DNA from: Sodaliphilus pleomorphus
Lineage (GTDB): Bacteria > Bacteroidota > Bacteroidia > Bacteroidales > Muribaculaceae
DNA: 64,000 nt
NCBI RefSeq assembly: GCF_009676955.1
Contig: NZ_CP045696.1
Span: 682,001 to 746,000, forward strand
Direction: 5' to 3'
Part shown: one piece after another, positions 44,958 to 54,164 of the stretch
Layout of the letters: the number at the start of each line of letters is the position of its first letter
Position numbering within the stretch: the first letter of the stretch is position 1
Program-made: the position numbers and the translations under genes
The notes under the pieces: generated by a model
Databases searched by the model: none
What the model was told of the DNA's origin: nothing
What the model saw: only the letters and a program-made list of their open reading frames with translations

Positions 44958-45482
44958 ATGAAACAATTGCAACTGGCTGCAGCTCGGCACATCGCCACCG
45001 CGGCCCTCATGTGCCTCGTGATAACCAGCATGATGGTATCGTGCAGTAATGATGATGTTGTAGATGGAGACTGGGACCCGATGAAATGGGAAGTCCCGGC
45101 CAACGTGACCAAGGTGGGCGACAACTATCAGGTGGCAGCCGCCGGCGACTCGGTGGTCTTTGCTTGCACAAACTATGGCGGATTCTGGTTTAACCGTGCC
45201 GAGTACACACTGGGCGACAGCCTGCACACAGCCTACGGCTGGCAATATTCCAACGATGAGCACCACAAGTGGCTTGAGCTTGATGAAAAAAACCAAACTG
45301 CAACCCCGGTGAATGAGGACTCCATCTCGTGGAAGGCAAAAGACAAAGGCAACCTGCTCATTGCCGTGTTCAAGCCCAACGACACAGGCATGGAGAAAAC
45401 GCTCACGCTCTACATAGAGAGTGGCGACGCCTTCGGCCTCATCAGCTTCGTCCAACCCCCGCTGCAGGCTGCTGGCAAGTGA
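44958..45482 (+). CDS. Hypothetical lipoprotein
   Basis: A 174-residue protein with a lipoprotein signal (MMVSCSND, Cys about 29) and a beta-rich body: PMKWEVPANVTKVGDNYQVAAAGDSVVF, CTNYGGFWF and an ending LISFVQP typical of Ig-like/BACON-like domains. No specific function can be assigned. It converges on the ROK kinase gene, with an inverted repeat between them. Confidence 0.75.
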   Translation: MKQLQLAAARHIATAALMCLVITSMMVSCSNDDVVDGDWDPMKWEVPANVTKVGDNYQVAAAGDSVVFACTNYGGFWFNRAEYTLGDSLHTAYGWQYSNDEHHKWLELDEKNQTATPVNEDSISWKAKDKGNLLIAVFKPNDTGMEKTLTLYIESGDAFGLISFVQPPLQAAGK

Positions 45483-45506
45483 CACGTGGCAACAAGAGAA
45501 GAAGGA

Positions 45507-45557
45507 AGAGGGGGGACAATGGCTCGACACTGTGGTGTGAAACCATTGTCCCCCCTC
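45507..45557. terminator. Inverted repeat between convergent genes
   Basis: GGGGGGACAATGG (about 45510-45522) pairs with CCATTGTCCCCCC (about 45543-45555). It lies between the convergent stops at 45482 and 45592 and may terminate both ways; there is no T tract. Confidence 0.5.
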
Positions 45558-45591
45558 CCAGCTATGGTTGGCGCGCCGGTAGCGGTCAAGC

Positions 45592-46560
45592 TCAGTCGGT
45601 GTCTTTCACCTCCCAGCCCAGAGCCGAAGCACCCAGGATGGCAGCATCGCTCTCCTTCATCTCGCTGAGCATGATCTTGGTCTTGCCCTTGTAGATGCCG
45701 AGCACGTTTTTCTCATAGGCTTCCTTGATGGGGTTCATGATGAGGTCGCCGCTCTTGGTGAGGCCGCCGAAGAGCACAAAGGCCTCGGGGCTCGAGAAGG
45801 CGGTAAAGTCGGCAAGTGCCTCGCCCAGGATGGTGCCTGTGTAGTCGAAGATTTCCTTGGCCAGCTTGTCGCCTGCGATGGCGCAGTCGTACACATCTTT
45901 GGAAGTGATCGACTCGATGTCGTAGTTGCGCAACTTCGACTCGTCGTCGCGTATCTCGAGAAACTCGCGTGCCGTGCGGGCAACGCCAGTAGCCGAGCAG
46001 TAGGCCTCGAGGCAGCCCGTGCGGCCACAACCGCACACGCGCCCGTTGGTGCGTTTCACAATCACGTGGCCCAGCTCGCCGGCAAAGCCGTCGTGGCCAT
46101 ACACCATCTGGCCATTGATCACGATGCCGCTGCCCACACCGGTGCCCAGGGTGATCATGATGAAGTCTTTCATGCCTCGCGCGGCACCATAGGTCATCTC
46201 GCCTATTGCGGCAGCGTTGGCATCGTTGGTGATGATGCACGGGATGCCGAATTTCTCACTTATCATGTTGGCAAACGGGATGGGGCCCTTCCAGGGCAGG
46301 TTGGGAGCATCCTCGATGATGCCGGTGTAGTAGTTGGCATTGGGGGCGCCGATGCCTATGCCTTGTATTTTGCCTGCAGCGTCGTTGGCGGTGATCACGC
46401 GGGTGATTTCGGTGTGGAGTTCGTCGATATAGTCATTGATGTCGGCGTGCTTCACAGTCTTGATCGAGTCGCTCGCAATCACATTGCCGCGAGCGTCGAC
46501 GATACCGAAGGCGGTGTTGGTGCCGCCCATATCGATACCTATTACATAAGGTTTTGCCAT
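45592..46560 (-). CDS. ROK-family sugar kinase (glucokinase-like)
   Basis: A 322-residue cytoplasmic sugar kinase. IGIDMGGTNTAFGIVDARG is the phosphate-1 motif, NDANAAAIGEMTYGAARG supplies the substrate-binding Asn-Asp, LGTGVGSGIVINGQ follows, and the ROK zinc motif reads CGCGRTGCLEAYCSATG (Cys-x-Cys-x4-Cys). Glucose or N-acetylglucosamine is the likely substrate; the sequence alone does not decide. Single gene with its own promoter-like box. Confidence 0.93.
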   Translation of the reverse strand: MAKPYVIGIDMGGTNTAFGIVDARGNVIASDSIKTVKHADINDYIDELHTEITRVITANDAAGKIQGIGIGAPNANYYTGIIEDAPNLPWKGPIPFANMISEKFGIPCIITNDANAAAIGEMTYGAARGMKDFIMITLGTGVGSGIVINGQMVYGHDGFAGELGHVIVKRTNGRVCGCGRTGCLEAYCSATGVARTAREFLEIRDDESKLRNYDIESITSKDVYDCAIAGDKLAKEIFDYTGTILGEALADFTAFSSPEAFVLFGGLTKSGDLIMNPIKEAYEKNVLGIYKGKTKIMLSEMKESDAAILGASALGWEVKDTD

Positions 46561-46615
46561 GTTTGTTGAAAATTTAAATTTTAAGTTTATAGATGTGTCA
46601 ATTGTTTCTCTTCCA

Positions 46616-46623
46616 CAAAGATA
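46616..46623 (-). promoter_or_regulatory. Candidate -7 box for the ROK kinase
   Basis: The minus strand reads TATCTTTG, an exact TAnnTTTG match, 56 bases before the ATG at 46560. Confidence 0.5.
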
Positions 46624-46710
46624 GAATATTTTCTCGACTTTATCGCATTTTTTGCCAGCAATTTATATTTCGCTGGCAGCCAATTGTGAGCGTAATCTTT
46701 GCAACATCAA

Positions 46711-46744
46711 TGGCTGGGCTGCACGGAGATGTGCAACCCAGCCA
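46711..46744 (-). terminator. Hairpin after the gene at 46793
   Basis: TGGCTGGGCTGCAC (46711-46724) pairs with GTGCAACCCAGCCA (46731-46744) with one bulged base; a probable terminator, though without a T tract. Confidence 0.5.
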
Positions 46745-46792
46745 TGATTTCGGGGCCGCGCCCCAGGGTGCGGCACGGCCACGTGGCAATGG

Positions 46793-48532
46793 TTATTTCA
46801 CCACCTTGGTCACGCGCTTGGTGCCGTCGGTGTAGAGGGTGACCACCACATTCACGCCCTGGTGCGGCGTTGCCGAGCTGCGGCCGGCCAGGTCATAGTA
46901 GGTCACGCGCTTCACGCCCTTGGCCGTCACTGTCTCGTCTGTTCCAGTGTTCTCGTTCTCGACCTTGACAAGATTGGAGGCTGCGGAGTAGACATAGATG
47001 ATCTCGCCCTTGTAGTCGACCGAGCGGCAGGCCGACTGCACAGTATAGCTATAGCTCACCCCGTCGCCCATGGGATCGAGGCCGGTCACGTCGAGCGAGG
47101 TACCCTCGGTTTCGGTCGAGAGCATGGGAGCGATGATCTCGTAGCCTGCAGGCAGGACCTGTGCAAGGCTCATCTGGTCGATAAATACCTTGTTCTTGCC
47201 CGTGTAATACACGCGTACGGCAGCATTGGCAGCGCCCTTGGTGAAGTTGATCACATAGGGTTTGAACCCCCCTGCGAGTGGCTGGGTTACCGTTTCGAGC
47301 ACCTGGTCCTGGGCGCCGACGAGTTGCACCTGCACGGTGTCGGCAAGGCTCTCGCCAAAAAGCTGTGCGTCCATGTTGATGGTGGCCTGCACCTTGCCCT
47401 CGTCGTTGGACAGGTCAAGATAGGGTGTGGTGAGCGAGGCCGCGTCGCCATAGGGCGCAAGGCCGATAGTGCCGGCGGCAAACACGTGGTTCACGCCATA
47501 CCAGCCCGACTGATGCGTGTAGTCGTCGAGATACTCCTGCAGCTTGCCAAACTCGACGCTCGTGAACGTGCCCTGGGTCACCCCAGAGAAGTCCTCGTCG
47601 AGCAGCGTGGTCAAGCCAGTCTCCTTGATGCGGGTGTTCTTGTACACGTTCAGCTTGTAGAGCTCGGCCTCGGGCACACTCTTCCAGTTGGCCGTGAAGC
47701 CAGTCTCGGTCACGCCTGTGGCAGCAGTGGCCACAGGAGCCTCGATGCTCGACACCACCTTTATCACCTCGATTTCGTTGCTGTAGTCGCTCACGGCTGT
47801 GCCATTGGTGGCACGCACCACATAGTAGTACTTCTTGCTGGCATCGAGGTCAGTCACCTTGCGTGTGGTCGTGGTCACGGTGTCGTTTTGCAGCACATAG
47901 TCCCTGCCCGTGGCAGCCTTGGTGTAGACGTCGAGAATATAGGCCTTGGCGCCAGTCACTCGGGCCCAACGTGCAGTGAACGAGGTGCCGTCGGCCTTGG
48001 TGGGTTGCAGCGCTTCGGGCACGGGGAAGAAGTCGGGACTGGTCTCCACCTTGAGCTCGTCGACCATGATGCCATTGAAGGTGATGTAGGGCTCCACACG
48101 CACATAGGTCGACGAGGTGCCGCCTGTGGTGATAATCGACAATGTGTACCACTCGCTGTCGTAGACATAAATGTCCTTGGTCGTGGTATAGCCCAGCTTC
48201 ACGCGCACAACGCCGCCGGTCTCAGAGAGGGCCTTGACACGCAGCGTGATGCGCACGATGCCCGAGTTGGCCGACATGTCGTAGCGGCTCGACTGCAGGT
48301 AGCCGTAGTCGCCTATCAGCAGCTTGCCGCCGGCCTCATACACGTTCTTGCCGCTCCAGCCCTTGAGGGTCTGGCCCAGCTTGGAAGTGGAAATGTCGGT
48401 CGTGGATGGTTCTTGCTCGGTGCCCTCGGTAAAGGCGTTGAAGTCTTGGGTGAAGATGACCGTGGGCTCGCTGGCGCTCATGGTCAGGACTGCCGCAAGG
48501 GCAATCATCAGGGTGAGTAGAATTCTTTTCAT
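46793..48532 (-). CDS. Secreted fibronectin-type protein with sorting-like tail
   Basis: A 579-residue exported protein. Signal peptide about 1-20; a beta-sandwich region (about 25-165; FTQDFNAFTEGTE, a cleaved-adhesin/MAM-like start); two fibronectin III-like domains (about 170-260 and 265-300 onward) and a second sandwich copy (TLLDEDFSGVTQGTF, about 310-455). The tail KRVTYYDLAGRSSATPHQGV plus LYTDGTKRV is the same type as at the end of the 18336-20081 protein. Probably an extracellular or surface adhesin; no catalytic motif. Confidence 0.78.
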   Translation of the reverse strand: MKRILLTLMIALAAVLTMSASEPTVIFTQDFNAFTEGTEQEPSTTDISTSKLGQTLKGWSGKNVYEAGGKLLIGDYGYLQSSRYDMSANSGIVRITLRVKALSETGGVVRVKLGYTTTKDIYVYDSEWYTLSIITTGGTSSTYVRVEPYITFNGIMVDELKVETSPDFFPVPEALQPTKADGTSFTARWARVTGAKAYILDVYTKAATGRDYVLQNDTVTTTTRKVTDLDASKKYYYVVRATNGTAVSDYSNEIEVIKVVSSIEAPVATAATGVTETGFTANWKSVPEAELYKLNVYKNTRIKETGLTTLLDEDFSGVTQGTFTSVEFGKLQEYLDDYTHQSGWYGVNHVFAAGTIGLAPYGDAASLTTPYLDLSNDEGKVQATINMDAQLFGESLADTVQVQLVGAQDQVLETVTQPLAGGFKPYVINFTKGAANAAVRVYYTGKNKVFIDQMSLAQVLPAGYEIIAPMLSTETEGTSLDVTGLDPMGDGVSYSYTVQSACRSVDYKGEIIYVYSAASNLVKVENENTGTDETVTAKGVKRVTYYDLAGRSSATPHQGVNVVVTLYTDGTKRVTKVVK

Positions 48533-48850
48533 GATTTGGGTTTTGATTTTTTAGCCGCCGGTCCAGTCTATTTAGTGCGTGAACAGACCTTTCCTGTTGC
48601 GGGGATGGGGTTGATTAAAAATGAGGTGAATTAAATATTAAAACAACAACGGTGAGCGCACTATCATTGCTCGGGTTTAATGAAGCAAACAAACCATTGT
48701 AGCAGGAGTCACGATTTGTCAAGGTTCGGCAGCAGCCGGGTGTTGACTGCGCGCACGGGCATGGTCAAGCAATGGAGCATGCAAGGTGCACTCGCGTGTG
48801 CGCAGTTTCTCGCCCGAGAGACGGGACGGCGAAGGCAGCAACACGGTTGC
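48533..48850. other. Gene-free gap with long inverted repeat
   Basis: No convincing gene. CTGCGCGCACG (48747-48757) pairs with CGTGTGCGCAG (48795-48805), one G-T wobble, around a 37-base loop. It could end thiL transcription on the minus strand. The T/A-rich part near 48600-48650 shows no exact promoter box. Confidence 0.4.
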
Positions 48851-49900
48851 TCAACGCGCGGCGAAGGCATTCCAGCCCTGTGCCTTGATGGGAAGCTCGT
48901 CGTTGCCCTCGCGGTCGATCATGTAGGCGCCAAGCTCGGGCTTGGTGATGCGGCCTATGATTTTGGCGGTTTTCATCTGGGCAGCCTTCTCGTGCAGTGC
49001 CAGCGGCACGGTGAAGAGCAACTCGTAGTCCTCGCCGCCGTTCATGGCACAGGTCACGAGGTTCATGTTGAGCTCCTCGGCCATGATGGCCGTCTGGTAG
49101 TCGATGGGGATGCGCTCCTCATAGACGCGGCAGCCCACATTGCTGTCTTTGCATATGTGCAACAGCTCGCTCGAGAGCCCGTCGCTCACGTCCATCATGG
49201 CCGTGGGCTGGATGTCGAGCCGGTGCAGTTCCTCGATCACGTCGCGCCGTGCCTCGGGCTTGAGTTGACGCTCGAGGATGTACTCCTTGCCGGCAAAGTC
49301 GGGCTGGAAGTCACGCTGCCCTGCCCCGGCCTCACGCTCGCGCTCAAGCAGCTGCAAGCCCATGTAGGCCGCGCCCAGGTCGCCGCTCACGCATATCAAG
49401 TCGGTGTCGCGGGCCCCGTTGCGGTACACGATTTTGCCCTCTTCACCCTTGCCGATGCACGTGATAGAGATGATGAGGCCAGTGACCGATGCCGACGTGT
49501 CGCCGCCCACCAGGTCGACACCATACTCGTTGCAGGCCAACAGGATGCCGGCATAGAGCTCATTGATGTGCTCCACGGTGAAACGCTTGGAGATGCCCAG
49601 CGACACAGTGATTTGCTCGGGCTTGCCATTCATGGCATAGACGTCGCTGAAGTTGACGACGGCTGCCTTGTAACCCAGGTGCTTGAGCGGTGTGTAGGTG
49701 AGATCGAAGTGTATGCCCTCGAGCAACACATCGGTAGTAACCAGCGTGCGCAGCTTGGGGTCGTGGCTGTAGTCGAGCACGGCGCAGTCGTCGCCCACGC
49801 CATACTGTGTCGACTTGTTCTTGATTTTGAAATCCTTGGTAAGCTCGTCGATGAGCCCAAACTCGCCAAGGGTGCTTATTTCGGTTTCTGAATCTTGCAT
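48851..49900 (-). CDS. thiL: Thiamine-monophosphate kinase
   Basis: A 349-residue ATP-dependent kinase converting thiamine phosphate to thiamine diphosphate. The N-terminal EFGLIDELTKDF, GVGDDCAVLDY (metal-binding Asp pair), TTDVLLEGIHFD and LVGGDTSASVTGLIISIT are the family motifs, with MDVSDGLSSELLHICKDSNVG and NGGEDYELLFTV in the second half. Last of a minus-strand run sppA, lpxK, punA-like, thiL with short gaps. No THI-box-like element was seen upstream. Confidence 0.94.
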   Translation of the reverse strand: MQDSETEISTLGEFGLIDELTKDFKIKNKSTQYGVGDDCAVLDYSHDPKLRTLVTTDVLLEGIHFDLTYTPLKHLGYKAAVVNFSDVYAMNGKPEQITVSLGISKRFTVEHINELYAGILLACNEYGVDLVGGDTSASVTGLIISITCIGKGEEGKIVYRNGARDTDLICVSGDLGAAYMGLQLLEREREAGAGQRDFQPDFAGKEYILERQLKPEARRDVIEELHRLDIQPTAMMDVSDGLSSELLHICKDSNVGCRVYEERIPIDYQTAIMAEELNMNLVTCAMNGGEDYELLFTVPLALHEKAAQMKTAKIIGRITKPELGAYMIDREGNDELPIKAQGWNAFAAR

Positions 49901-49938
49901 GATGATATGTGATGAGTAGTTTTATTATCCATTCAGTC

Positions 49939-50772
49939 TCACAGCCGGGCTATGAGTTCCTTCATGATGAGTGTCATGTGGGGTTCGGCTGCCGCAGCGG
50001 CCTTCTGCACGTCCTCGTGAGAGGCCTCTACAATTTCGGCCCCGCCGCCCAGGTCGGTAATGACCGAGATGCCAAACACCTGCATGTCCATGTGGCGGGC
50101 CACAATCACCTCGGGCACAGTGCTCATGCCCACGGCGTCGCCGCCTATCACGTGGAAAAAGCGGTACTCGGCCGGAGTCTCGAAGGTGGGACCCTGCACG
50201 CCCACATACACGCCCTCGCGCAGTGTGATGCCGTGAGCCTGGGCGATTGCCCGGGCCTGGGCGATGAGGTGGCGACTGTAGGCCTCGCCCATGGCTGGAA
50301 AGCGTGGGCCCAACTCGCTGTAGTTGTGGCCGCGCAGCGGGTGCTCGGGAAACAGGTTGATGTGGTCGGTGATGACCATGAGGTCGCCTATCTTGAAGTC
50401 GGGGTTCATGCCCCCGGCCGCATTGGAAACCAAGAGGGTTTTCACGCCCAGGGCGTGCATCACACGCACGGGGAAGGTCACCTCCTTCATGCTATAGCCC
50501 TCATAGTAGTGGAAACGGCCCTGCATGGCCATGATATACTTGTCGCCCAGATAGCCGAAGATGAGACGGCCCTTGTGGCCCTCGACTGTTGATACCGGGA
50601 AATTGGGTATCTCCTGATAGCGTATGTCGCTTTCAATCTTGATGTGGTCGACGAGTTCGCCCAGTCCTGTACCCAGAATGATGGCTGTGTCGGGCAGCTT
50701 GGCCACACGGCGGCTTATGTAATTGGCAGTGTGAGTGATTTTTTCAAGCCAGTTGATATTTTCTTCTTGCAT
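49939..50772 (-). CDS. Purine nucleoside phosphorylase I
   Basis: A 277-residue trimeric-type purine nucleoside phosphorylase for salvage of inosine and guanosine. DTAIILGTGLGELVDHI (phosphate loop), GRFHYYEGYSMKEVTFPVRVM with the catalytic-region His, LLVSNAAGGMNPDFKIGDLM, GPTFETPAEYRF and DAVGMSTVPEVIVARHMDM mark the family. I start at ATG 50772 (MQEENINWLEKIT); a longer open frame upstream lacks family sequence. It lies 60 bases after lpxK. Confidence 0.94.
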   Translation of the reverse strand: MQEENINWLEKITHTANYISRRVAKLPDTAIILGTGLGELVDHIKIESDIRYQEIPNFPVSTVEGHKGRLIFGYLGDKYIMAMQGRFHYYEGYSMKEVTFPVRVMHALGVKTLLVSNAAGGMNPDFKIGDLMVITDHINLFPEHPLRGHNYSELGPRFPAMGEAYSRHLIAQARAIAQAHGITLREGVYVGVQGPTFETPAEYRFFHVIGGDAVGMSTVPEVIVARHMDMQVFGISVITDLGGGAEIVEASHEDVQKAAAAAEPHMTLIMKELIARL

Positions 50773-50832
50773 GATGATAAATGTGTTTGGTTTGGGTCGT
50801 GTCGTTAATTTTTTTATCGGGGGCAATAGTGT

Positions 50833-51951
50833 TCAGGCCTGAATGCGCCTCACCAGCTCGGGAATGAACTCCCGGTCCTCGTAGTTGAGGAAGCCCACGC
50901 GTATGGGAATGTAGTAGATGTAGTCGCGCATCTCGGGGGGAAAATAGGCATTGTTGAGAATGCGCACAGCATCTTTCTCGGTCGTGACTATAAACTTGCG
51001 CCGGCCCTTGTGCTGGCTGTAGACTCGGGTGATGTCTTTGAAGTCCTCGCGCGTGTAGTCGTGGTGGTCGTCGTAGTGCATGACCCTGACGCCCGCCTGG
51101 AACTGGCGCAGGTATTTCACAAAGGGGCGCTGGTTGGCGATGCCGGTAAGGCCCAGGATGAAGTCGTCGCTCGACATCCACGACAGGTTGTCGAGCTTCA
51201 CATTGGCCCTGGGAAACACAGGCACCGGGTTGCCGTAGTTCACATTGGAGAAAAAGAGCTCGGTCGACGGGAACAGTCCCAGTTTTTCCTTGATGAGCTT
51301 GATGTCGATAGGCTTAATGTCGTTGGGGCACTTGGTCACCACCACAAAGTCGGCCTGCTTCACCATGCGATACATGGGCTCGCGCAGGGTGCCCAAGGGC
51401 AGAAGCCTGTCGTTGTAGGGCATGCGGTTGTAGTCGCACAGCACAATGTTGACTTTGGGCTTCACATAGCGGTGCTGGAAAGCGTCGTCGAGCAGAAACA
51501 GGTTGATGGCAGGGTCGATCTTCAGCATTTCCTCGATGCCCTTGCGCCGGCTCTCGCACACGGCCAGCGCGATGTGGCCCAGAAACTTGTGGTATATCTG
51601 ATAAGGCTCGTCGCCTATGTCGCGAGGTGTGAGCGTGTCGCGAGCCATGACAAAGCCGTGGGTCAAGCGCTTGTAGCCGCGGCTGAGCACGCCTATGTGA
51701 TACTGCGGGTAGTTGGCCAGCAAGCCCTCGATGATGTATTCCACATGAGGCGTTTTGCCCGTACCGCCCACAGTGATGTTGCCCACCGACACGATGGGCA
51801 CGTCATAGCTCGTTTCCTTGAGGATGCCAGCGTTGAAGGCAGCATTGCGACACCACACGCCCGTGCCATAGAGCCACGAGAATGGGGTGAGAAAGGCGTT
51901 GGCGATGTTTTGTCGCTGTTGCTTGTTCAATATTTTGGAAAAATCTATCAC
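50833..51951 (-). CDS. lpxK: Tetraacyldisaccharide 4'-kinase
   Basis: A 372-residue inner membrane-associated kinase that phosphorylates the lipid A precursor. The modified P-loop VGNITVGGTGKTPHVEYI lies at about 50-67, with LSRGYKR, LLDDAFQHRYVKPKVNIVL containing the DDxxQHR catalytic motif, and RPF...DHHDYT near the C-terminus. An N-terminal membrane-associated segment FLTPFSWLYGTGVWCRN precedes it. Presence of lpxK fits a Gram-negative with lipid A. It follows sppA by 55 bases. Confidence 0.96.
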   Translation of the reverse strand: MIDFSKILNKQQRQNIANAFLTPFSWLYGTGVWCRNAAFNAGILKETSYDVPIVSVGNITVGGTGKTPHVEYIIEGLLANYPQYHIGVLSRGYKRLTHGFVMARDTLTPRDIGDEPYQIYHKFLGHIALAVCESRRKGIEEMLKIDPAINLFLLDDAFQHRYVKPKVNIVLCDYNRMPYNDRLLPLGTLREPMYRMVKQADFVVVTKCPNDIKPIDIKLIKEKLGLFPSTELFFSNVNYGNPVPVFPRANVKLDNLSWMSSDDFILGLTGIANQRPFVKYLRQFQAGVRVMHYDDHHDYTREDFKDITRVYSQHKGRRKFIVTTEKDAVRILNNAYFPPEMRDYIYYIPIRVGFLNYEDREFIPELVRRIQA

Positions 51952-52006
51952 TATCGGTGTCGGCGCAACTTAACGCAAAATCTATTTTTCTATGTGTGTA
52001 GTAAAA

Positions 52007-53815
52007 CTATTTCACTTCGATGGGCGGCATGAGGCACAGCACATGCCGGCGACCGGCCATGGCCTCGAGCTGGCGGTAGTAGGTGTAGAACACGCCCATC
52101 GACTGGGCCAGGCGCTCTTGCTGCTTCATGCCGTAGAGGCTTGAAAGCATGGCACGCAGGTCGACCTCGAGGTCGGGATATTCCTTCACCTCGTAGTAGC
52201 CGGTATTGAGACTGGCCTTCTTGGCCACCCAGTCGACAGCATCGGCCAGAGAGCCAAACTGGTCGACCAGGCCAATGCGCCGGGCGCTGATGCCGTCCCA
52301 CACGCGGCCTTGTGCAATCTTCTTGATCGAGTCCTGGCTCACGCCGCGTCCGCTGGCCACGCGTTGTGTGAAGAGGTCATAGCCGCGATTGATGTAGTTT
52401 TGCATGGCTGCCAGCTGCACGGGGGTCATGGCCTTCGACACGATGCCATAGTCGGTGGCCATGTCGGCATTGGCGTTGGTCTTCACCACGCCCATGTGCA
52501 CACCCAGCTTGTTCTCGATGAGCTCCTGGGCGCAGGGAATCATGCCAAAGATGCCAATGCTGCCCGTGATGGTGGTGCTGTCGGCAAAGATGCGCTGGGC
52601 GCCGCACGAGATGTAGTAGCCGCCCGATGCTGCATAGTCGCCCATCGACACGGCAAAGGTCTTGCCCGCCTGCTTAAACTGCTCGAGAGCACGCCATATC
52701 TGTTCTGACCCGAAGGCGCTGCCGCCGGGCGAGTTCACGCGCAGCACCAGGCCCTTCACGTCGTCGTCGTTGCGCAGCTCCTCGATGGTGGCAACCAGCT
52801 TCTCGCTGTCGATATTCTCACCGTCGGCCATAGGGCCGGCCGAGCCGTCGATCTCACCCACGGCATACACCACGGCCACAATGCCGTCTTTGTTGCTGCC
52901 GTTGTCGTAGTGCGAGGCCACAAGCTCGGGCGAGGCCAGGCGCAGGTCGTCGTCCTGCTCCAGCCCGGCGATGCGGCGTATCTTGTCTTCCATCTCAGGC
53001 TTGTAGCAGGTGCCGTCGATGAGTTTGCCGGCCTTGAGGGCAGGAGCCGTCATGGTGAGCATCAAGCTGTCGGCCATCGCATTGAACTGTGCCGGAGCTA
53101 TGTCGCGGCTGCGGGCCATCTCGCCAGCCATCACGCGCCACACGTTGCCCAGAAACAGCGACTGCTGCTCGCGGTTGGCCGGACTGATGCTGTCGAGCAT
53201 GAAGGGCTCTACGGCACTCTTGTAGGTGCCCACACGCAGTATCTGCATCTTCACACCCACCTTGTCGAGCAGCGTCTTGAAGTAGGGCGTCACCGCAGCC
53301 AAACCGTGCACGTCGACAGCCCCCACAGGGTTGAGCAGCACGCTGTCGGCAGCAGTGGCCACATAGTAGTCGCCTTGGCTGTAGCCCTGGTAGCCATAGG
53401 CTATCACAGGCTTGTGGCTGCTGGCCTTGAAGTCGAGCAAGGCATTGCGCAAGCTGCGCATCGTGGCTGCCGAGGCTTGCGCGCCCTGGCAGTCAAGATA
53501 GATGCCCTTTATTTTCTTTTCGGTCTTGGCAACTTCTATCGCCTTCACCATGTCGCTCAGGCTCGACGAACCTTCCTGACCCTGTACCATGGCCATCACG
53601 CTGGCGGCCCCCGAGACATCGGCACTGCGCTCGGCTATGGGACCCGAGAGCTTGATATAGAGCATCGAGTGGTCTTGTATCGACTGCACCTCGCTCTTGG
53701 CAAAAGCTGCCATGATCGAAAAGCTCACAGCCACTGCACACAGGCCAAACACCACGAGCGCCAAAAAGGCTCCCACCAGGGAACCGCACACGGTGAGTAT
53801 GAATTTCTTCATCAT
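52007..53815 (-). CDS. sppA: Signal peptide peptidase SppA (67K type)
   Basis: A 602-residue membrane-anchored serine peptidase that degrades released signal peptides. An N-terminal membrane helix (about 6-33) is followed by two homologous ClpP-like halves. The catalytic Ser lies in FAVSMGDYAASGGYYISCGA of the second half (S of ASGG), and the general-base Lys is in the first half (YGYQGYSQGDYYVATAADS region). LRVNSPGGSAFGSEQIWRAL is also typical. First gene of the sppA-lpxK-punA-thiL run. Confidence 0.94.
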   Translation of the reverse strand: MMKKFILTVCGSLVGAFLALVVFGLCAVAVSFSIMAAFAKSEVQSIQDHSMLYIKLSGPIAERSADVSGAASVMAMVQGQEGSSSLSDMVKAIEVAKTEKKIKGIYLDCQGAQASAATMRSLRNALLDFKASSHKPVIAYGYQGYSQGDYYVATAADSVLLNPVGAVDVHGLAAVTPYFKTLLDKVGVKMQILRVGTYKSAVEPFMLDSISPANREQQSLFLGNVWRVMAGEMARSRDIAPAQFNAMADSLMLTMTAPALKAGKLIDGTCYKPEMEDKIRRIAGLEQDDDLRLASPELVASHYDNGSNKDGIVAVVYAVGEIDGSAGPMADGENIDSEKLVATIEELRNDDDVKGLVLRVNSPGGSAFGSEQIWRALEQFKQAGKTFAVSMGDYAASGGYYISCGAQRIFADSTTITGSIGIFGMIPCAQELIENKLGVHMGVVKTNANADMATDYGIVSKAMTPVQLAAMQNYINRGYDLFTQRVASGRGVSQDSIKKIAQGRVWDGISARRIGLVDQFGSLADAVDWVAKKASLNTGYYEVKEYPDLEVDLRAMLSSLYGMKQQERLAQSMGVFYTYYRQLEAMAGRRHVLCLMPPIEVK

Positions 53816-53916
53816 AGTTTTGTCGTATAGTTATCTTCTTGTAAATTCCTTCTTATCAATCTGTCTTTAATATTGTGGGCACAGCCACGGCAAGAAGCCG
53901 TACCTATCAATTTTAC

Positions 53917-53924
53917 AAAGTTAA
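53917..53924 (-). promoter_or_regulatory. Candidate -7 box for sppA
   Basis: The minus strand reads TAACTTTG, an exact TAnnTTTG match, about 100 bases before the sppA ATG. Confidence 0.45.
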
Positions 53925-54039
53925 TCATTTATTTCACATTTTGCCATCAATTGCCTAAAAATTATGTTCCATCCCCTACAGCCAGGCCTGCCCCCCGCGG
54001 GCAACGGCATGCCGCCGCGTTTTTTTCAGGACGGCCGCT

Positions 54040-54071
54040 TTTGGAATATCGGGAAAAACGACTTAAATTTG
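54040..54071 (+). promoter_or_regulatory. Promoter for the lipoprotein at 54165
   Basis: TTTG (54040-54043), 20 bases, then TAAATTTG (54064-54071): both boxes at the right distance. The 53816-54164 gap otherwise holds the divergent sppA promoter. Confidence 0.6.
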
Positions 54072-54164
54072 CACGAGGCTTGTTGCCATGTGGGCAAAAA
54101 CACACGGCACACGGCCCGACAATGAATTTTATGATATAGAAACCTCCCAAAAAACTTCAAAACG

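Noticed and set aside
48533..48850. Possible thiamine riboswitch near thiL.
   Set aside because: The gap is downstream of thiL, and the conserved THI-box sequences are not visible.
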